64,000 nucleotides of DNA from Solobacterium sp. UBA3691 (lineage in GTDB: Bacteria > Bacillota_I > Bacilli_A > Erysipelotrichales > Erysipelotrichaceae): positions 10,541-74,540 of the forward strand of contig DFIS01000082.1 of NCBI GenBank assembly GCA_002372175.1. The letters are read 5' to 3'. Positions 51,843-61,172 of the stretch are shown here, piece by piece (the stretch's first letter is position 1; every line of letters begins with the position of its first letter). Position numbers and translations under genes: made by a program. Below the pieces are notes generated by a model. That model ran no database searches. It saw only the letters and a program-made list of their open reading frames with translations, and was not told the DNA's origin.

Positions 51843-53897
51843 ATGAAGAGAATACTGATCATTGCTTTTCTGCTGATCTTCCTGAGCGAAGGCACCGGAA
51901 CGGCAGTACTGAAAAAACTGAATATCGAAAAGAGAGGACCGGCCGGCGCCCTGGGCTTTGCGGTGATCCTCGGTCTTCTGCAGACGCTCTACTACATACC
52001 GCTGATGCTGAATCTGTCGTTTACCTGGATCATTGTCCTGACCGGTATGGTACTGCTAGGGGCACTGCTTTTAACGATGAAGGAGCTGAAGGATACACTG
52101 CGTGCATTCATCAGCCGGGATATGCTGATCGTAGCCGGCAGTGCTGCGGTATTCCTGTTTATCTTCTCGAAGATGTATGTGGATCTGGACTATGCGGACA
52201 GTACGACATACCTGAACTATATAGCGATGAATATTAATGCTCCGCATCTGAACCTGTATGATCTTTCCAACGGTCTGCGGGGACAGGAGTGGAACGTATA
52301 CTACCTGTTCCAGGGATTCTACCACTTCGGCAGTTTCCTGTGCTGGCTGGTGAATGCTCCGTACTATGTCCTCGGGTCCTCTTCCTACGTCAGTAACCTT
52401 GTCGTATCGGTATGGGGACTGGGTATCCTGTACAATGTCTTTACGAATATGCTGATTGTTTCAGCTGTGAAACAGATGCGTACGGATCATAGGATCATCC
52501 GTATCTGTGTTCTGCTGTTTGCGGTATTCTATGCGAATTTCTTCTACTGGGATATTGCCTTTGCCTTCTACGGGAATACGTTCAGAGCGCTGTTTGTGAT
52601 GCTGCTGATCTACATCATCTGCAGGTGGCAGAAGGACGGCAATGAGAATACGAAATGGCTGCTTCTGTTCCCGCTGGCGGCCGGCTTTGCGTGTTCTTCC
52701 AGCTTCCTGTTCATGAGCTTTGCGGTGATGTTTGCGCTGGCAGGGTATCTCTCATACCGGAAGAAAGCCAATGCCCTGAAGGACATGGCACAGCTGATCC
52801 TGCCGATGATCTGCTATGTACTGGCATATTTTTCCAGAGTATCTCCGAAGATCGCTGTGATCCTGGCTGTACTCTATGCCGGTGTCTTTGTCTGGGTCAG
52901 AGTCAGACCGGAACACAGGATACTGAATATACTCGAAGATCTCTATGCGAAATATGCCGCGAAGCTGTTTTTCATCGGTGTGCCGGTGCTCTTCATGATC
53001 GGTTCGCTGTATGTACACCTGACAGAACACAATGACTTTACGTCCTACGGCTATTACTTCTGGGACTGGCGTCATCTGGATATGATCACCGATTATGTCT
53101 TCATCCACAGTGAGTGGCTTGACGGGCTTGTCAACGTCCTGCGCTGGGCCGGAGTGATCCTTTTGCTGATGAAGAAAGAACTGACGGAAGATGAACGGTG
53201 GATGAAAGCCTTCGTGATCATGATGCTGGTATTCTTCCTGAATCCGTTATGTACGATCCTGCTGCAGAAGACGATCACCGGCATGGTCTTCTACAGAAAC
53301 TTCATGACCCTGTTCAATCCGTTAACAGAGATCTTCTTCCTGGATCTGATCTTCTGCAGATGTACGGAGAAGAAACCAGTATGGATGGGGCTCAGCGCTT
53401 TTCTGATCTTTGCGACAGTGCTGGGCAATGTCGGAAGCTTCCTGCTGGATCAGGGGACAGGCATCTACTGGGTCTATATCCGCGGCGGCAAGACCGTAGA
53501 CGGTATATACAAGATCGATGACGATGAGAAACATGCCCTGGATATCCTGCGTGAGAATACAGCCCTGATCACGGACCGGCAGCCTGTGGTCGTCTCGCAG
53601 AGCAGTGCTACGCTGACATACATGCCGGATGTCTATTCGATCTTCGGACCGTGGCATTACCACTATCCGCTGGACAGAGTAAACGAGGAGTTCTACCAGA
53701 TCGCCAGAAAGCACGAAGACTGGCTGGATGAGGCAGAACCGGATTATACAAAGAGCTGTGCATACCTGAAGGAATATAACGTGGATTACGTCTTGCTGCA
53801 GTACTGGCAGAGTCCGGAGTTCGACGAGGCAACAGAGGGGTGCGCGGTAGACCTGTACGTCGGAAGTAAATACAAAGTCAAACAGGTTCAAAAGTAG
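51843..53897 (+). CDS. Polytopic membrane protein, probably glycosyltransferase-like
   Basis: A 684-residue protein with about 14 membrane helices from the N-terminus to about 560 and a soluble C-terminal part of about 120 residues that ends YKVKQVQK. The helix arrangement with long outer loops (for example STTYLNYIAMNINAPHLNLY) and YHFGSFLCWL recalls GT-C type glycosyltransferases or the uncharacterised membrane families that resemble them, but no catalytic Asp pair can be fixed. AAGG lies five bases before the ATG. The next gene, an NDP-hexose dehydratase-like protein, starts 27 bases after its stop, which supports a role in glycan assembly. Confidence 0.6.
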   Translation: MKRILIIAFLLIFLSEGTGTAVLKKLNIEKRGPAGALGFAVILGLLQTLYYIPLMLNLSFTWIIVLTGMVLLGALLLTMKELKDTLRAFISRDMLIVAGSAAVFLFIFSKMYVDLDYADSTTYLNYIAMNINAPHLNLYDLSNGLRGQEWNVYYLFQGFYHFGSFLCWLVNAPYYVLGSSSYVSNLVVSVWGLGILYNVFTNMLIVSAVKQMRTDHRIIRICVLLFAVFYANFFYWDIAFAFYGNTFRALFVMLLIYIICRWQKDGNENTKWLLLFPLAAGFACSSSFLFMSFAVMFALAGYLSYRKKANALKDMAQLILPMICYVLAYFSRVSPKIAVILAVLYAGVFVWVRVRPEHRILNILEDLYAKYAAKLFFIGVPVLFMIGSLYVHLTEHNDFTSYGYYFWDWRHLDMITDYVFIHSEWLDGLVNVLRWAGVILLLMKKELTEDERWMKAFVIMMLVFFLNPLCTILLQKTITGMVFYRNFMTLFNPLTEIFFLDLIFCRCTEKKPVWMGLSAFLIFATVLGNVGSFLLDQGTGIYWVYIRGGKTVDGIYKIDDDEKHALDILRENTALITDRQPVVVSQSSATLTYMPDVYSIFGPWHYHYPLDRVNEEFYQIARKHEDWLDEAEPDYTKSCAYLKEYNVDYVLLQYWQSPEFDEATEGCAVDLYVGSKYKVKQVQK

Positions 53898-53924
53898 ATG
53901 ACCGCAGTGATCAGGAGGAATGTC

Positions 53925-55319
53925 ATGACAGACAGAAACAGACTGCCGCGGTATATTCTGGAATCCTGGGCAACCGAGGAGAATCCGTGGTATACAACTG
54001 AGGAATTGCTGGAGTGGATCGAAGAGACACGCCGGCAGACAACCGTATCAGTACAAAAGATCCCCTACAGTTATGATGGCTACTGGCATTATGACAAAGA
54101 TGAACTCGGTATCATCAATGATCAGCATGCTTACTTTTCCGTTAAAGGCATATATCTGAAGGACAGTACGGGAGAGAAGGAACAGCCGATCATCATTCAG
54201 GATGGTATCGGGTATCTTGGTATACTGGCGAAGATCATTGACGGCAGGATGTACTTCCTGATGCAGACAAAGATCGAACCGGGGAATATCAACTACTGTC
54301 AGATCTCACCGACGATCCAGGCGACACGCTCCAATTTCACACGTAAGCACGGAGGGAAGGAACCTGCGTTTTATTCATACTTTGTGAAGAGAGAGAACTG
54401 TATCACGATCGCGGACCAGATCCAGTCGGAGCAGTCTTCACGGTTCCTCGGCAAGCGCAACCGGAATATGATCCTGCTGGCAGAGGATGAGGTGGAAGTA
54501 CCGCCTACACACCGCTGGATGACTCTTGGACAGATCAAGAAACTGATGCAGTATGACAATATCGTCAATATGGATACCCGTTCGGTGATCTCCTGTATTC
54601 CGTTTGTGCTGCACAATTCGGAAAAGGATATACCGAAGGGGATAAAGGAACTGTTTCATGAGGAGGCCTTCCTGCGTTCATTCTTCAATGAGACTTCTCC
54701 GGATGAGATACGGGAGCTGTATGCGTACATCGGTGATGTCAAGATGGACGGTGCATATGAGCGGAAACTGGTTGATCTGTTTGCGCTGAAGGACTGGAGC
54801 TTTGACGGCGAGAAGATCAGTTCCCCGAACGGAAACTTCCGGATCGTCTTCTGTGATATCGAGATCGAAGGCAGGGAAGTGCGCACATGGTCGCAGCCTC
54901 TGCTGGAAGCGGCCGGAAAGAGCGAATTCGGACTGCCTGTCATGGTATGCAAAGACGGTATTCTGCGTTTCCTGGTACAGGCCAAGTCAGAGATCGGATG
55001 CTTTGACAGGGTAGAGGTAGCTCCTGCTGTACAGAAGGAACCGAATGAGGAAAAGGTCACCAATGCGGTGGAGAAACTGTTCTTTGAGAAACTGGAGGAT
55101 AACAGGGATATACGCTTCCGGGGGCTGTTCTCCGAAGAGGGAGGACGCTTCTACCACGAGGAGAACTGGAATACGATCATGGAATTCAGGGAGGGAGAAC
55201 TGGAAGAACTGCCTCCGGGATACTTCTGGGTAAGTTTCCAGACACTGAATATTCTGATCCAGTTTAATAACTGTCTGAATATACAGCTGAGGAATCTGAT
55301 CAGTCTGCTGGAACTGTAG
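53925..55319 (+). CDS. NDP-hexose 2,3-dehydratase-family protein
   Basis: A 464-residue protein. ATG 53925 lies six bases after AGGAGG; the frame is open 27 bases further up. The family's duplicated fold is evident. Half one has HAYFSVKGIYLK, EQPIIIQDGIGYLGILA, LMQTKIEPGNINYCQISPT and IQATRSNFTRKHGG; half two has TWSQPLLEAAGKSEFGLPVM and LRFLVQAKSEIG. These match EvaA/TylX3-type enzymes that remove water across C2-C3 of dTDP-4-keto-6-deoxyhexose. No other deoxysugar gene is in the window. It could make a deoxysugar for a surface glycan or have been re-purposed. Confidence 0.8.
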   Translation: MTDRNRLPRYILESWATEENPWYTTEELLEWIEETRRQTTVSVQKIPYSYDGYWHYDKDELGIINDQHAYFSVKGIYLKDSTGEKEQPIIIQDGIGYLGILAKIIDGRMYFLMQTKIEPGNINYCQISPTIQATRSNFTRKHGGKEPAFYSYFVKRENCITIADQIQSEQSSRFLGKRNRNMILLAEDEVEVPPTHRWMTLGQIKKLMQYDNIVNMDTRSVISCIPFVLHNSEKDIPKGIKELFHEEAFLRSFFNETSPDEIRELYAYIGDVKMDGAYERKLVDLFALKDWSFDGEKISSPNGNFRIVFCDIEIEGREVRTWSQPLLEAAGKSEFGLPVMVCKDGILRFLVQAKSEIGCFDRVEVAPAVQKEPNEEKVTNAVEKLFFEKLEDNRDIRFRGLFSEEGGRFYHEENWNTIMEFREGELEELPPGYFWVSFQTLNILIQFNNCLNIQLRNLISLLEL

Positions 55320-55328
55320 GAGAGATGT

Positions 55329-56177
55329 ATGGAATACTTTACACTGAATAACGGACAGAAGATGCCGGCACTGGGTCTTGGCACTCTGCGCATGTTTGGA
55401 CAGGAAGCGGAACAGGCTGTGGTCACAGCTGTACAGAACGGATACAGACATATCGATACAGCCAGTTCCTACCAGAATGAGAAGGCAGTAGGCAGGGGCA
55501 TCGCCAAGTGCGGTATACCCAGGGAAGAACTGTTTATTACGGTCAAGGTATGGCCCTCCGACTACACAAGAGTAAGGACAGCTGTAGCAGGATCTCTGCG
55601 CAGACTGGGCATAGACTATGCGGACTTACTGTTACTGCATCACCCTGTCGGAGAGGTATATACCGCCTGGGAGAGCTTCCAGGAGCTTGTGGATGAAGGT
55701 AAGGCAAGAGCACTGGGACTGTCCAACTTTACAAAGGAACAGACAGCGGAGTTTATCCGCAGATTCCGGATCAGGCCGGCATTACTGACCGTGGAAAACC
55801 ACCCGTATGCGCCGCAGAATGATCTGCGGGAGTATCTGCGCTCGGAGGGTATCGTCCTGGAAGCGTGGTATCCGCTGGGACATGCGGATCACAAACTGCT
55901 GGAAGAACCGGTGATCCTGACCCTGACAGAGAAGTACGGCAAGTCGGCTGTACAGATCCTGCTGCGGTGGCATATCCAGATCGGCAACTCGGTACTGCCG
56001 GGTTCCCGCAATCCCGAACATATCCGGGAGAATATCGATATCTTTGATTTCTGCCTGAGTGATGAGGATATGCAGAGTATTGCCACACTGGATACGAATA
56101 CCCTGTACAAGGTATTTACCGATGAGATGAGACAGAGATATCTTGCCTGGGAACCGGACTGGGACGATCAGGAATAG
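55329..56177 (+). CDS. Aldo/keto reductase
   Basis: A 282-residue NADPH-dependent reductase of the AKR5 type. Catalytic tetrad Asp43, Tyr48, Lys73 and His104 is complete (HIDTASSYQNE, VKVWPSDY, LLHHPVG). The cofactor region near the C-terminus is VLPGSRNPEHIREN. Related enzymes (2,5-diketogluconate reductase) reduce sugar-derived ketones and aldehydes. It lies 9 bases after the dehydratase gene. It could reduce the dehydratase product, as 3-ketoreductases do in deoxysugar pathways, although those are usually of other AKR or Gfo/Idh families. Confidence 0.9.
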   Translation: MEYFTLNNGQKMPALGLGTLRMFGQEAEQAVVTAVQNGYRHIDTASSYQNEKAVGRGIAKCGIPREELFITVKVWPSDYTRVRTAVAGSLRRLGIDYADLLLLHHPVGEVYTAWESFQELVDEGKARALGLSNFTKEQTAEFIRRFRIRPALLTVENHPYAPQNDLREYLRSEGIVLEAWYPLGHADHKLLEEPVILTLTEKYGKSAVQILLRWHIQIGNSVLPGSRNPEHIRENIDIFDFCLSDEDMQSIATLDTNTLYKVFTDEMRQRYLAWEPDWDDQE

Positions 56178-56184
56178 GGATAAT

Positions 56185-56214
56185 AAAAAGTTCGCCTGCA
56201 AAGCGAACTTTTTA
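56185..56214. terminator. Bidirectional terminator
   Basis: AAAAAGTTCGC and GCGAACTTTTT pair perfectly around CTGCAAA, between convergent genes. Confidence 0.9.
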
Positions 56215-56220
56215 GTCTGA

Positions 56221-56841
56221 TCAGAGCTTGTCAAAGCCGTAGATCTGCATCGTGCTTTCGCCGTTATGGATACGCTCGAGTATCTCCTGTTCCTTGGCAA
56301 ACTTCTTCAGGGCTGCCGGGATCACGGTATCTTCATCTTCCTTGTGGATAACAACGACACCGTCTCCGTCACCGAAGATCAGATCTCCGGGATATACCGT
56401 GACATTGCCTACACATACCGGTACATTGATGCGGGCATGTGTCTTCTTGACCGTAGGGGCGGGACAGTACCCGATGGAATAGACCGGGAAACGCAGCTCC
56501 CTGATGTCTTCTCTGTCCCGGCATGATCCGTTGATGACTACACCTGCGATACCTTTGACCTTGCATGCGGATGCCATCATATCGCCGAAGTGTCCGCCTC
56601 TGGTGAATCCTTTCGTATCAAAGATCAGCACATCTCCCTCACCGGCTGCTTCCATGCCTTGATGCAGAGCCAGATTGTCACCGGGAGCACAGTCAACCGT
56701 TACTGCCCTGCCGATCATCTTCAGCGTCGGATCTACAGGCTGGATACAGGGATCCATGACTCCTCCGTTGGGGTTATTATCCGCAAAGTTGCCTGTAGGC
56801 AGGCGTAACAGCTGTTCTTTCAGTTCTTTTGTTAATTCCAT
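56221..56841 (-). CDS. RraA/dimethylmenaquinone-methyltransferase-like aldolase-family protein
   Basis: A 206-residue protein of the RraA fold. The signature is GDLIFGDGDGVVVI, with KGIAGVVINGSCRD upstream carrying the Arg-x-x-x-Asp that in class II pyruvate aldolases (HMG/CHA aldolase) binds metal and pyruvate. Members act either as RNase E inhibitors or as aldolases and decarboxylases; Gram-positives lack the classical RraA target, so an enzymatic role on a 4-carboxy-4-hydroxy-2-oxo acid or oxaloacetate is likelier. It is divergent from the MFS gene. Confidence 0.83.
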   Translation of the reverse strand: MELTKELKEQLLRLPTGNFADNNPNGGVMDPCIQPVDPTLKMIGRAVTVDCAPGDNLALHQGMEAAGEGDVLIFDTKGFTRGGHFGDMMASACKVKGIAGVVINGSCRDREDIRELRFPVYSIGYCPAPTVKKTHARINVPVCVGNVTVYPGDLIFGDGDGVVVIHKEDEDTVIPAALKKFAKEQEILERIHNGESTMQIYGFDKL

Positions 56842-56962
56842 AATGATACTCCTTTATTCACTAATACTATAGCAGTGATATTCATCTGTTATAAGAAACT
56901 TCAGGAAAAATAAATACGCTCATCAATAATTCGATAATAAATTTACAAGAGTGATAAATATT

Positions 56963-56991
56963 TTGTCATTATGAAAGCTTTGTGCTAGCAT
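56963..56991 (+). promoter_or_regulatory. Promoter of the MFS gene
   Basis: -35 TTGTCA (56963-56968), a 17-base spacer and -10 TAGCAT (56986-56991). The leader is short with AGAGGGG before the ATG. Confidence 0.65.
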
Positions 56992-57014
56992 AGTCATATG
57001 CAGAGGGGTAATTT

Positions 57015-58295
57015 ATGACTACAGCGAACAGTAATTCCGTATTTAACATACCTGCGTTCTGGAAAGCCCAGATGCAGGACTGGCGGGTAACCGTCATCCG
57101 TACATCCCTTGAACGTCTCGGGTACAAAATGATCCTTCCTTATCTGACTTTATATGTAGTCATGCTGGGGGCAACCAAGACCCAGTATGGATATATCAGC
57201 AGTCTGGGTATGATCCTGGGCGGTCTTCTGGCACCGGTGATCGGTTCCATCATTGACCGCGCAGGACCGAAGAAAGTATATATCTTCGGTATCTGTGTGC
57301 TTGCCGGCGGTTATCTGGCCCTGGCTTCAGCAAAGATCTGGCAGGTAGCAGCACTTGGTATCTTCCTGCATGCGATGGGACAGAGACTGGGCGGACAGAG
57401 CTGTGCAACGATCTGCGGCAACTGTCTGGCCAACTGTGACAGAGCCAAGGGCATGCTGGTGTGTGAATCACTGGCTGCCGGTATTCTGGGTATGGTAGGT
57501 CCGATGTTATCCGGTTGGATCCTTGTCAATATGATGGGTGTTCAGGGTGTTCCTACGGATCCCAACAGTATCCGTCCGTTATTCTACATTGCACTGTTCT
57601 TTACGATCATTTCCCTGCTGATCATCATCTTCAAGCTCTCCTTCAAGAGCTGGGGAACGGTAGGCAAGAAAGAGACACATATCTTCCGTGATGGTATCGC
57701 GATCCTGAAGGCAGACAAGAACTGCCGGAAGTGGATGCTGATTGCGGCGATCGGCGGTATGCCGATGGCGATGGTCACACCGTATGTACAGGTCTTTGCG
57801 GCAGAGGCAAAGAGTGCCAGTGCAGCAACCCTTGCGGCAATGGTTACAGCGACTGCTCTGACCAGTGTTGTCTGCGGCTATGTGATGGGCATCATCAGTG
57901 ACAAATACGGCAGAAAGCCTGTCCTGTTCGTGACGATCGCATTATATCTGATCGGCATGGGTCTGCTTGTGGCAGGACATGGTGCAGGTATCCTGATCCT
58001 TGTCGGTATGCTTCAGGGCTTCCAGGAGATCGGTGCTACCGTAGCCGGTTCCATTGCACATGAGCTTGTACCGCACAGGATCATGGGACGCTGGATCGGT
58101 GCGACAAGCATGTTTACAGCGATCTTCAGTGCTCTGATGACAGCACTGAGCGGTGTTGTCTATGACAATATCGGCGGTCAGTGGGTCTTCATCATCTACA
58201 TCCTGTGTGAACTGTTTATCCGTGTACCGCTGCTGATCAGCCTGCCGGAGACACTGACACATAAAGTAGACGAAGAAAAATTTGCAAATATCTGA
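57015..58295 (+). CDS. MFS transporter
   Basis: A 426-residue protein with twelve membrane helices. The loop between helices 2 and 3 has GSIIDRAGPKKVYIFG, and the second half GIISDKYGRKPVLFV, both matching the MFS motif G-x3-D-x2-G-R/K-x-x-x. The central loop of about 30 residues separates the halves. The substrate cannot be predicted; divergent arrangement with the RraA-like gene may mean a shared organic-acid route. A single gene with its own promoter and terminator. Confidence 0.9.
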   Translation: MTTANSNSVFNIPAFWKAQMQDWRVTVIRTSLERLGYKMILPYLTLYVVMLGATKTQYGYISSLGMILGGLLAPVIGSIIDRAGPKKVYIFGICVLAGGYLALASAKIWQVAALGIFLHAMGQRLGGQSCATICGNCLANCDRAKGMLVCESLAAGILGMVGPMLSGWILVNMMGVQGVPTDPNSIRPLFYIALFFTIISLLIIIFKLSFKSWGTVGKKETHIFRDGIAILKADKNCRKWMLIAAIGGMPMAMVTPYVQVFAAEAKSASAATLAAMVTATALTSVVCGYVMGIISDKYGRKPVLFVTIALYLIGMGLLVAGHGAGILILVGMLQGFQEIGATVAGSIAHELVPHRIMGRWIGATSMFTAIFSALMTALSGVVYDNIGGQWVFIIYILCELFIRVPLLISLPETLTHKVDEEKFANI

Positions 58296-58296
58296 G

Positions 58297-58327
58297 AATG
58301 TCTGCGGTAAAACCGCTGACATTTTCT
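58297..58327 (+). terminator. Terminator of the MFS gene
   Basis: AATGTC-GCGGT and ACCGC-GACATT form a stem with a small bulge, then TTTTCTTTT. Confidence 0.75.
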
Positions 58328-58392
58328 TTTCCGCAGGTCTTTTTCCCGGCAGTTGCTATACTGAAATTAACAAAGAATGAAAGGAGAACATC

Positions 58393-59310
58393 ATGGCATA
58401 TAATGAGATGTTCAAAGCAACGGAGATCTTTCCGCGTACGTGGCAGATCACCTATGCATTTGCGGATTTTGGCGGCTATCCGAAGATGAATCCTGTATTC
58501 TGTTACCTGCTGGACGGGGACGAATATGCACTGGTCATTGACACAATGTACGGATACGGCAATCTGCGTGCCTTCTGTGAGACACTCACGGACAAACCGA
58601 TGAAGGTCGTCAACACACATTTCCACGGCGATCATATCGGGGGCAATTATCATTTTGATGTGGCGTATATCCACTGGCGGGATCTGCCTTACTTCTACGG
58701 CAAGAATAATCCGATGCCGGGTCCGGGTTTCCCCAAGACACAGGAAGCAATCTTTGAGAGAGCGAAGAGCCATGCCCTGCCCGAATATGCGGATAAGCTG
58801 GATATCAATGATTTTAAGGCACCGGAACCGATGGAAGTCTATACGATCGAAGATGGAGATATCTTCGACCTCGGTGACAGACAGATCGAAGTGATCTGGG
58901 TCGGCGGACATTCTCCGGGCTGTATCGCACTGCTGGACAGGAAGAACAGATGTGCATTCACCGGTGACTGCTGCAACTCCAATACGCTCTGCAGCGGTGC
59001 CAATGCCCTGCCTGTTGAAGAGTATCTGGAAAACCTGCTGCACTTCTGGACCTTCCGTGATGAGATCGATATCACATACGGCGGACATCAGGTACTGCCT
59101 CCCAGAGTAATCGAAGAAGGAATCGAACTCTGCGGACGTATCCTTGCCGGTACGGATGACAAAGTGGAAGCGGAGTCCTTCGGCAGAAAGACGATCTACG
59201 GTGCTGCCAGAGTACCCGGTAAGCTGGAGATGGTGGGAGGCAAGGTATTCAATATTGCCTATGATCCTAAACGTCTTCATAAAGAACCGAAGAGACCCCA
59301 GAAGATCTAG
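58393..59310 (+). CDS. MBL-fold metallo-hydrolase
   Basis: A 305-residue paralogue of the protein at 29477. NTHFHGDHIGG gives the HxHxDH metal site; WVGGHSPGC and FTGDCCNSNTLC match the other protein's PGHTAGS and SGDACNGNTLC. AAGGAG precedes the ATG. The insertion of about 40 residues after the metal motif (RDLPYFYGKNNPMPGPGFPK) is not shared. Substrate unknown. Confidence 0.86.
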   Translation: MAYNEMFKATEIFPRTWQITYAFADFGGYPKMNPVFCYLLDGDEYALVIDTMYGYGNLRAFCETLTDKPMKVVNTHFHGDHIGGNYHFDVAYIHWRDLPYFYGKNNPMPGPGFPKTQEAIFERAKSHALPEYADKLDINDFKAPEPMEVYTIEDGDIFDLGDRQIEVIWVGGHSPGCIALLDRKNRCAFTGDCCNSNTLCSGANALPVEEYLENLLHFWTFRDEIDITYGGHQVLPPRVIEEGIELCGRILAGTDDKVEAESFGRKTIYGAARVPGKLEMVGGKVFNIAYDPKRLHKEPKRPQKI

Positions 59311-59319
59311 AGTATACAC

Positions 59320-59342
59320 AAAAGGGCTGAAGAGCCCTTTTA
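59320..59342 (+). terminator. Terminator of the MBL-fold gene
   Basis: AAAGGGCT and AGCCCTTT pair around GAAG and are followed by TTATC. Confidence 0.8.
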
Positions 59343-59403
59343 TCATGCCCGCAAAGACAGAATCAGTTATAATACATAGTAAGAGAACAACGGAGGTATC
59401 ATC

Positions 59404-61158
59404 ATGTTTTGTCCAGTATGCGGAAGCGAAGTGCCCGATAATACAGTTTTTTGTCCGGTATGCGGGACCACTCTTAGGGAGGAAGCTGCAGAACCAGAAC
59501 CTGCAGAAGTCAAGGAGAACAGATGCCCGCACTGCGGTGCTGTGATGCCTGAAGGGGCATTATTCTGTGCATCCTGCGGAAAGAGAATGATCATCGAAGA
59601 ACCTGAAAAACCAGCTGAGCCGGCTGCCTCGGTATGCCCGCACTGCGGTACGAAGCTGCCGGAGGGAGCCCTGTTCTGTGCCGCATGCGGAACCAGACTG
59701 GCGATCCCTGAGACCGTGCAGGAAGAAGATATACCGGTGGTTACCGAACATCAGGAAGTGATCGAAGAGATCCCTGATGAAGAAACACCTGTGCCTGAAG
59801 AGGTGCCGGTCATTGCGGAAGCGGAAGAGATGGTCGAAGCTGTCGCGGAGGAAGTGCCGGCAGAACCTGAACCTGCACCGGAAACCGTGATCGACACGGC
59901 AGATCCTGAAGAGACACCTGATGAGGTGATCGCAGAGCCTGCCAAACCGGCTGCCCCGGTATGTCCGACCTGCGGAACGGCACTGCCGGAGGGAGCTCTG
60001 TTCTGTGCTGTATGCGGAACCAGACTCGCTATACCTGAGAGCGTACAGGAAGAAGATATCCCGCTGATCACCGAGCATCAGGAACTGATCGAAGAGATCC
60101 CTGATGAAGTGGTTTCTCAGCCTGAAGAGGCACCTGTTACTGCGGAAGAGACACCGAAGGAAGCTGCACCGGAGACGGTGATCGGAACAGCTGAGCCCGA
60201 AGTGATCCCTGCCCCGGCTGTTACCGAACCTGTGAAGACGGGTGGACCGGTCTGCCCGACCTGCGGTACACCGCTGCCTGATGGAGCGAAGTTCTGCGCA
60301 GTCTGCGGCACACGTTTCGGCGGTGCAGAGACAGCACCTGAGCCTGCGGAACAGCCCGGTACATTCTGTCCGAAGTGCGGTACGAAGTTACCTGCAGGAT
60401 CTGCTTTCTGCAATAACTGCGGATATAACCTGATCACCGGTGCTTCACCTCAGTCTGCACCTGTAACGAAAGCAGCACCTGCGGTAAAGATGCCGAATAT
60501 CGACCTGAAGAAATTCAGTGTACTGAAAGACATGCTGATTCATCCGGATAAGGAGACCAATGCGGATCTGCCGGTAAGCATCTGTACACTGATTGCCGGA
60601 ATCATCATCAATTCCCTGACCCTGAGAAACTTCTATACGCTGCTCTTCAACGCAGCTGTAGAGATCGTAAAGCGATTCGGCATCGATGCGAAGAGCGCGG
60701 AGATCCGGCAGGCCAGACGTGAGATGGCAAAGTATATCTCCAACGGTAAGATCATCCTCTGGGGTATTCTGATCACGGTGTTACTGTTTGCGCTGATCAC
60801 CCTGTTCAGTATCCTGGTCAAGAGAGGCAAGGAAGAGAAGATCGATATTGCGAAACATCTTAGCACGGCCGCAAGGATCATGTTTGCGCCGATGGTACTG
60901 TTACTGCTTGCGCTGATCTTCAGCTTTGTGCCGGCAGTCAGTTTCGTGCTGATCTTTATCGCATTCATGCTGTTCCTGGTACTGATCATCGATCTGTTAA
61001 AGAGAGTGCAGATCTGGCCGAGAACACTTCTGTTTGTACTGATTGCCTTTGCGGTGATCTTCCTCTTCAGCAAGGGTTTCGCGGCCGGCGGTGAGGCGAT
61101 CTTTGATGAAATGCTGGACGGCATGGATCTTGATGACCTGCTGTATTACATGCTGTAA
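59404..61158 (+). CDS. Membrane protein with six tandem zinc ribbons
   Basis: A 584-residue protein. Six zinc ribbons of the CPxCG-x3-P-x4-FCxxCG form are complete; the first two are adjacent, then acidic Glu/Pro-rich linkers of 15 to 80 residues separate the others. All four cysteines are retained in each. From about 365 a DUF-type membrane domain starts KKFSVLKDMLIHPD and has about five helices, with a long charged loop. Its helix pattern recalls Yip1-like families. The ribbons face the cytosol if no signal sequence is present, as here. TATAAT lies at 59368-59373 and CGGAGG before the ATG. The third sigma-like paralogue starts 14 bases after its stop. Confidence 0.8.
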   Translation: MFCPVCGSEVPDNTVFCPVCGTTLREEAAEPEPAEVKENRCPHCGAVMPEGALFCASCGKRMIIEEPEKPAEPAASVCPHCGTKLPEGALFCAACGTRLAIPETVQEEDIPVVTEHQEVIEEIPDEETPVPEEVPVIAEAEEMVEAVAEEVPAEPEPAPETVIDTADPEETPDEVIAEPAKPAAPVCPTCGTALPEGALFCAVCGTRLAIPESVQEEDIPLITEHQELIEEIPDEVVSQPEEAPVTAEETPKEAAPETVIGTAEPEVIPAPAVTEPVKTGGPVCPTCGTPLPDGAKFCAVCGTRFGGAETAPEPAEQPGTFCPKCGTKLPAGSAFCNNCGYNLITGASPQSAPVTKAAPAVKMPNIDLKKFSVLKDMLIHPDKETNADLPVSICTLIAGIIINSLTLRNFYTLLFNAAVEIVKRFGIDAKSAEIRQARREMAKYISNGKIILWGILITVLLFALITLFSILVKRGKEEKIDIAKHLSTAARIMFAPMVLLLLALIFSFVPAVSFVLIFIAFMLFLVLIIDLLKRVQIWPRTLLFVLIAFAVIFLFSKGFAAGGEAIFDEMLDGMDLDDLLYYML

Positions 61159-61172
61159 AGGACAGAGTAATA

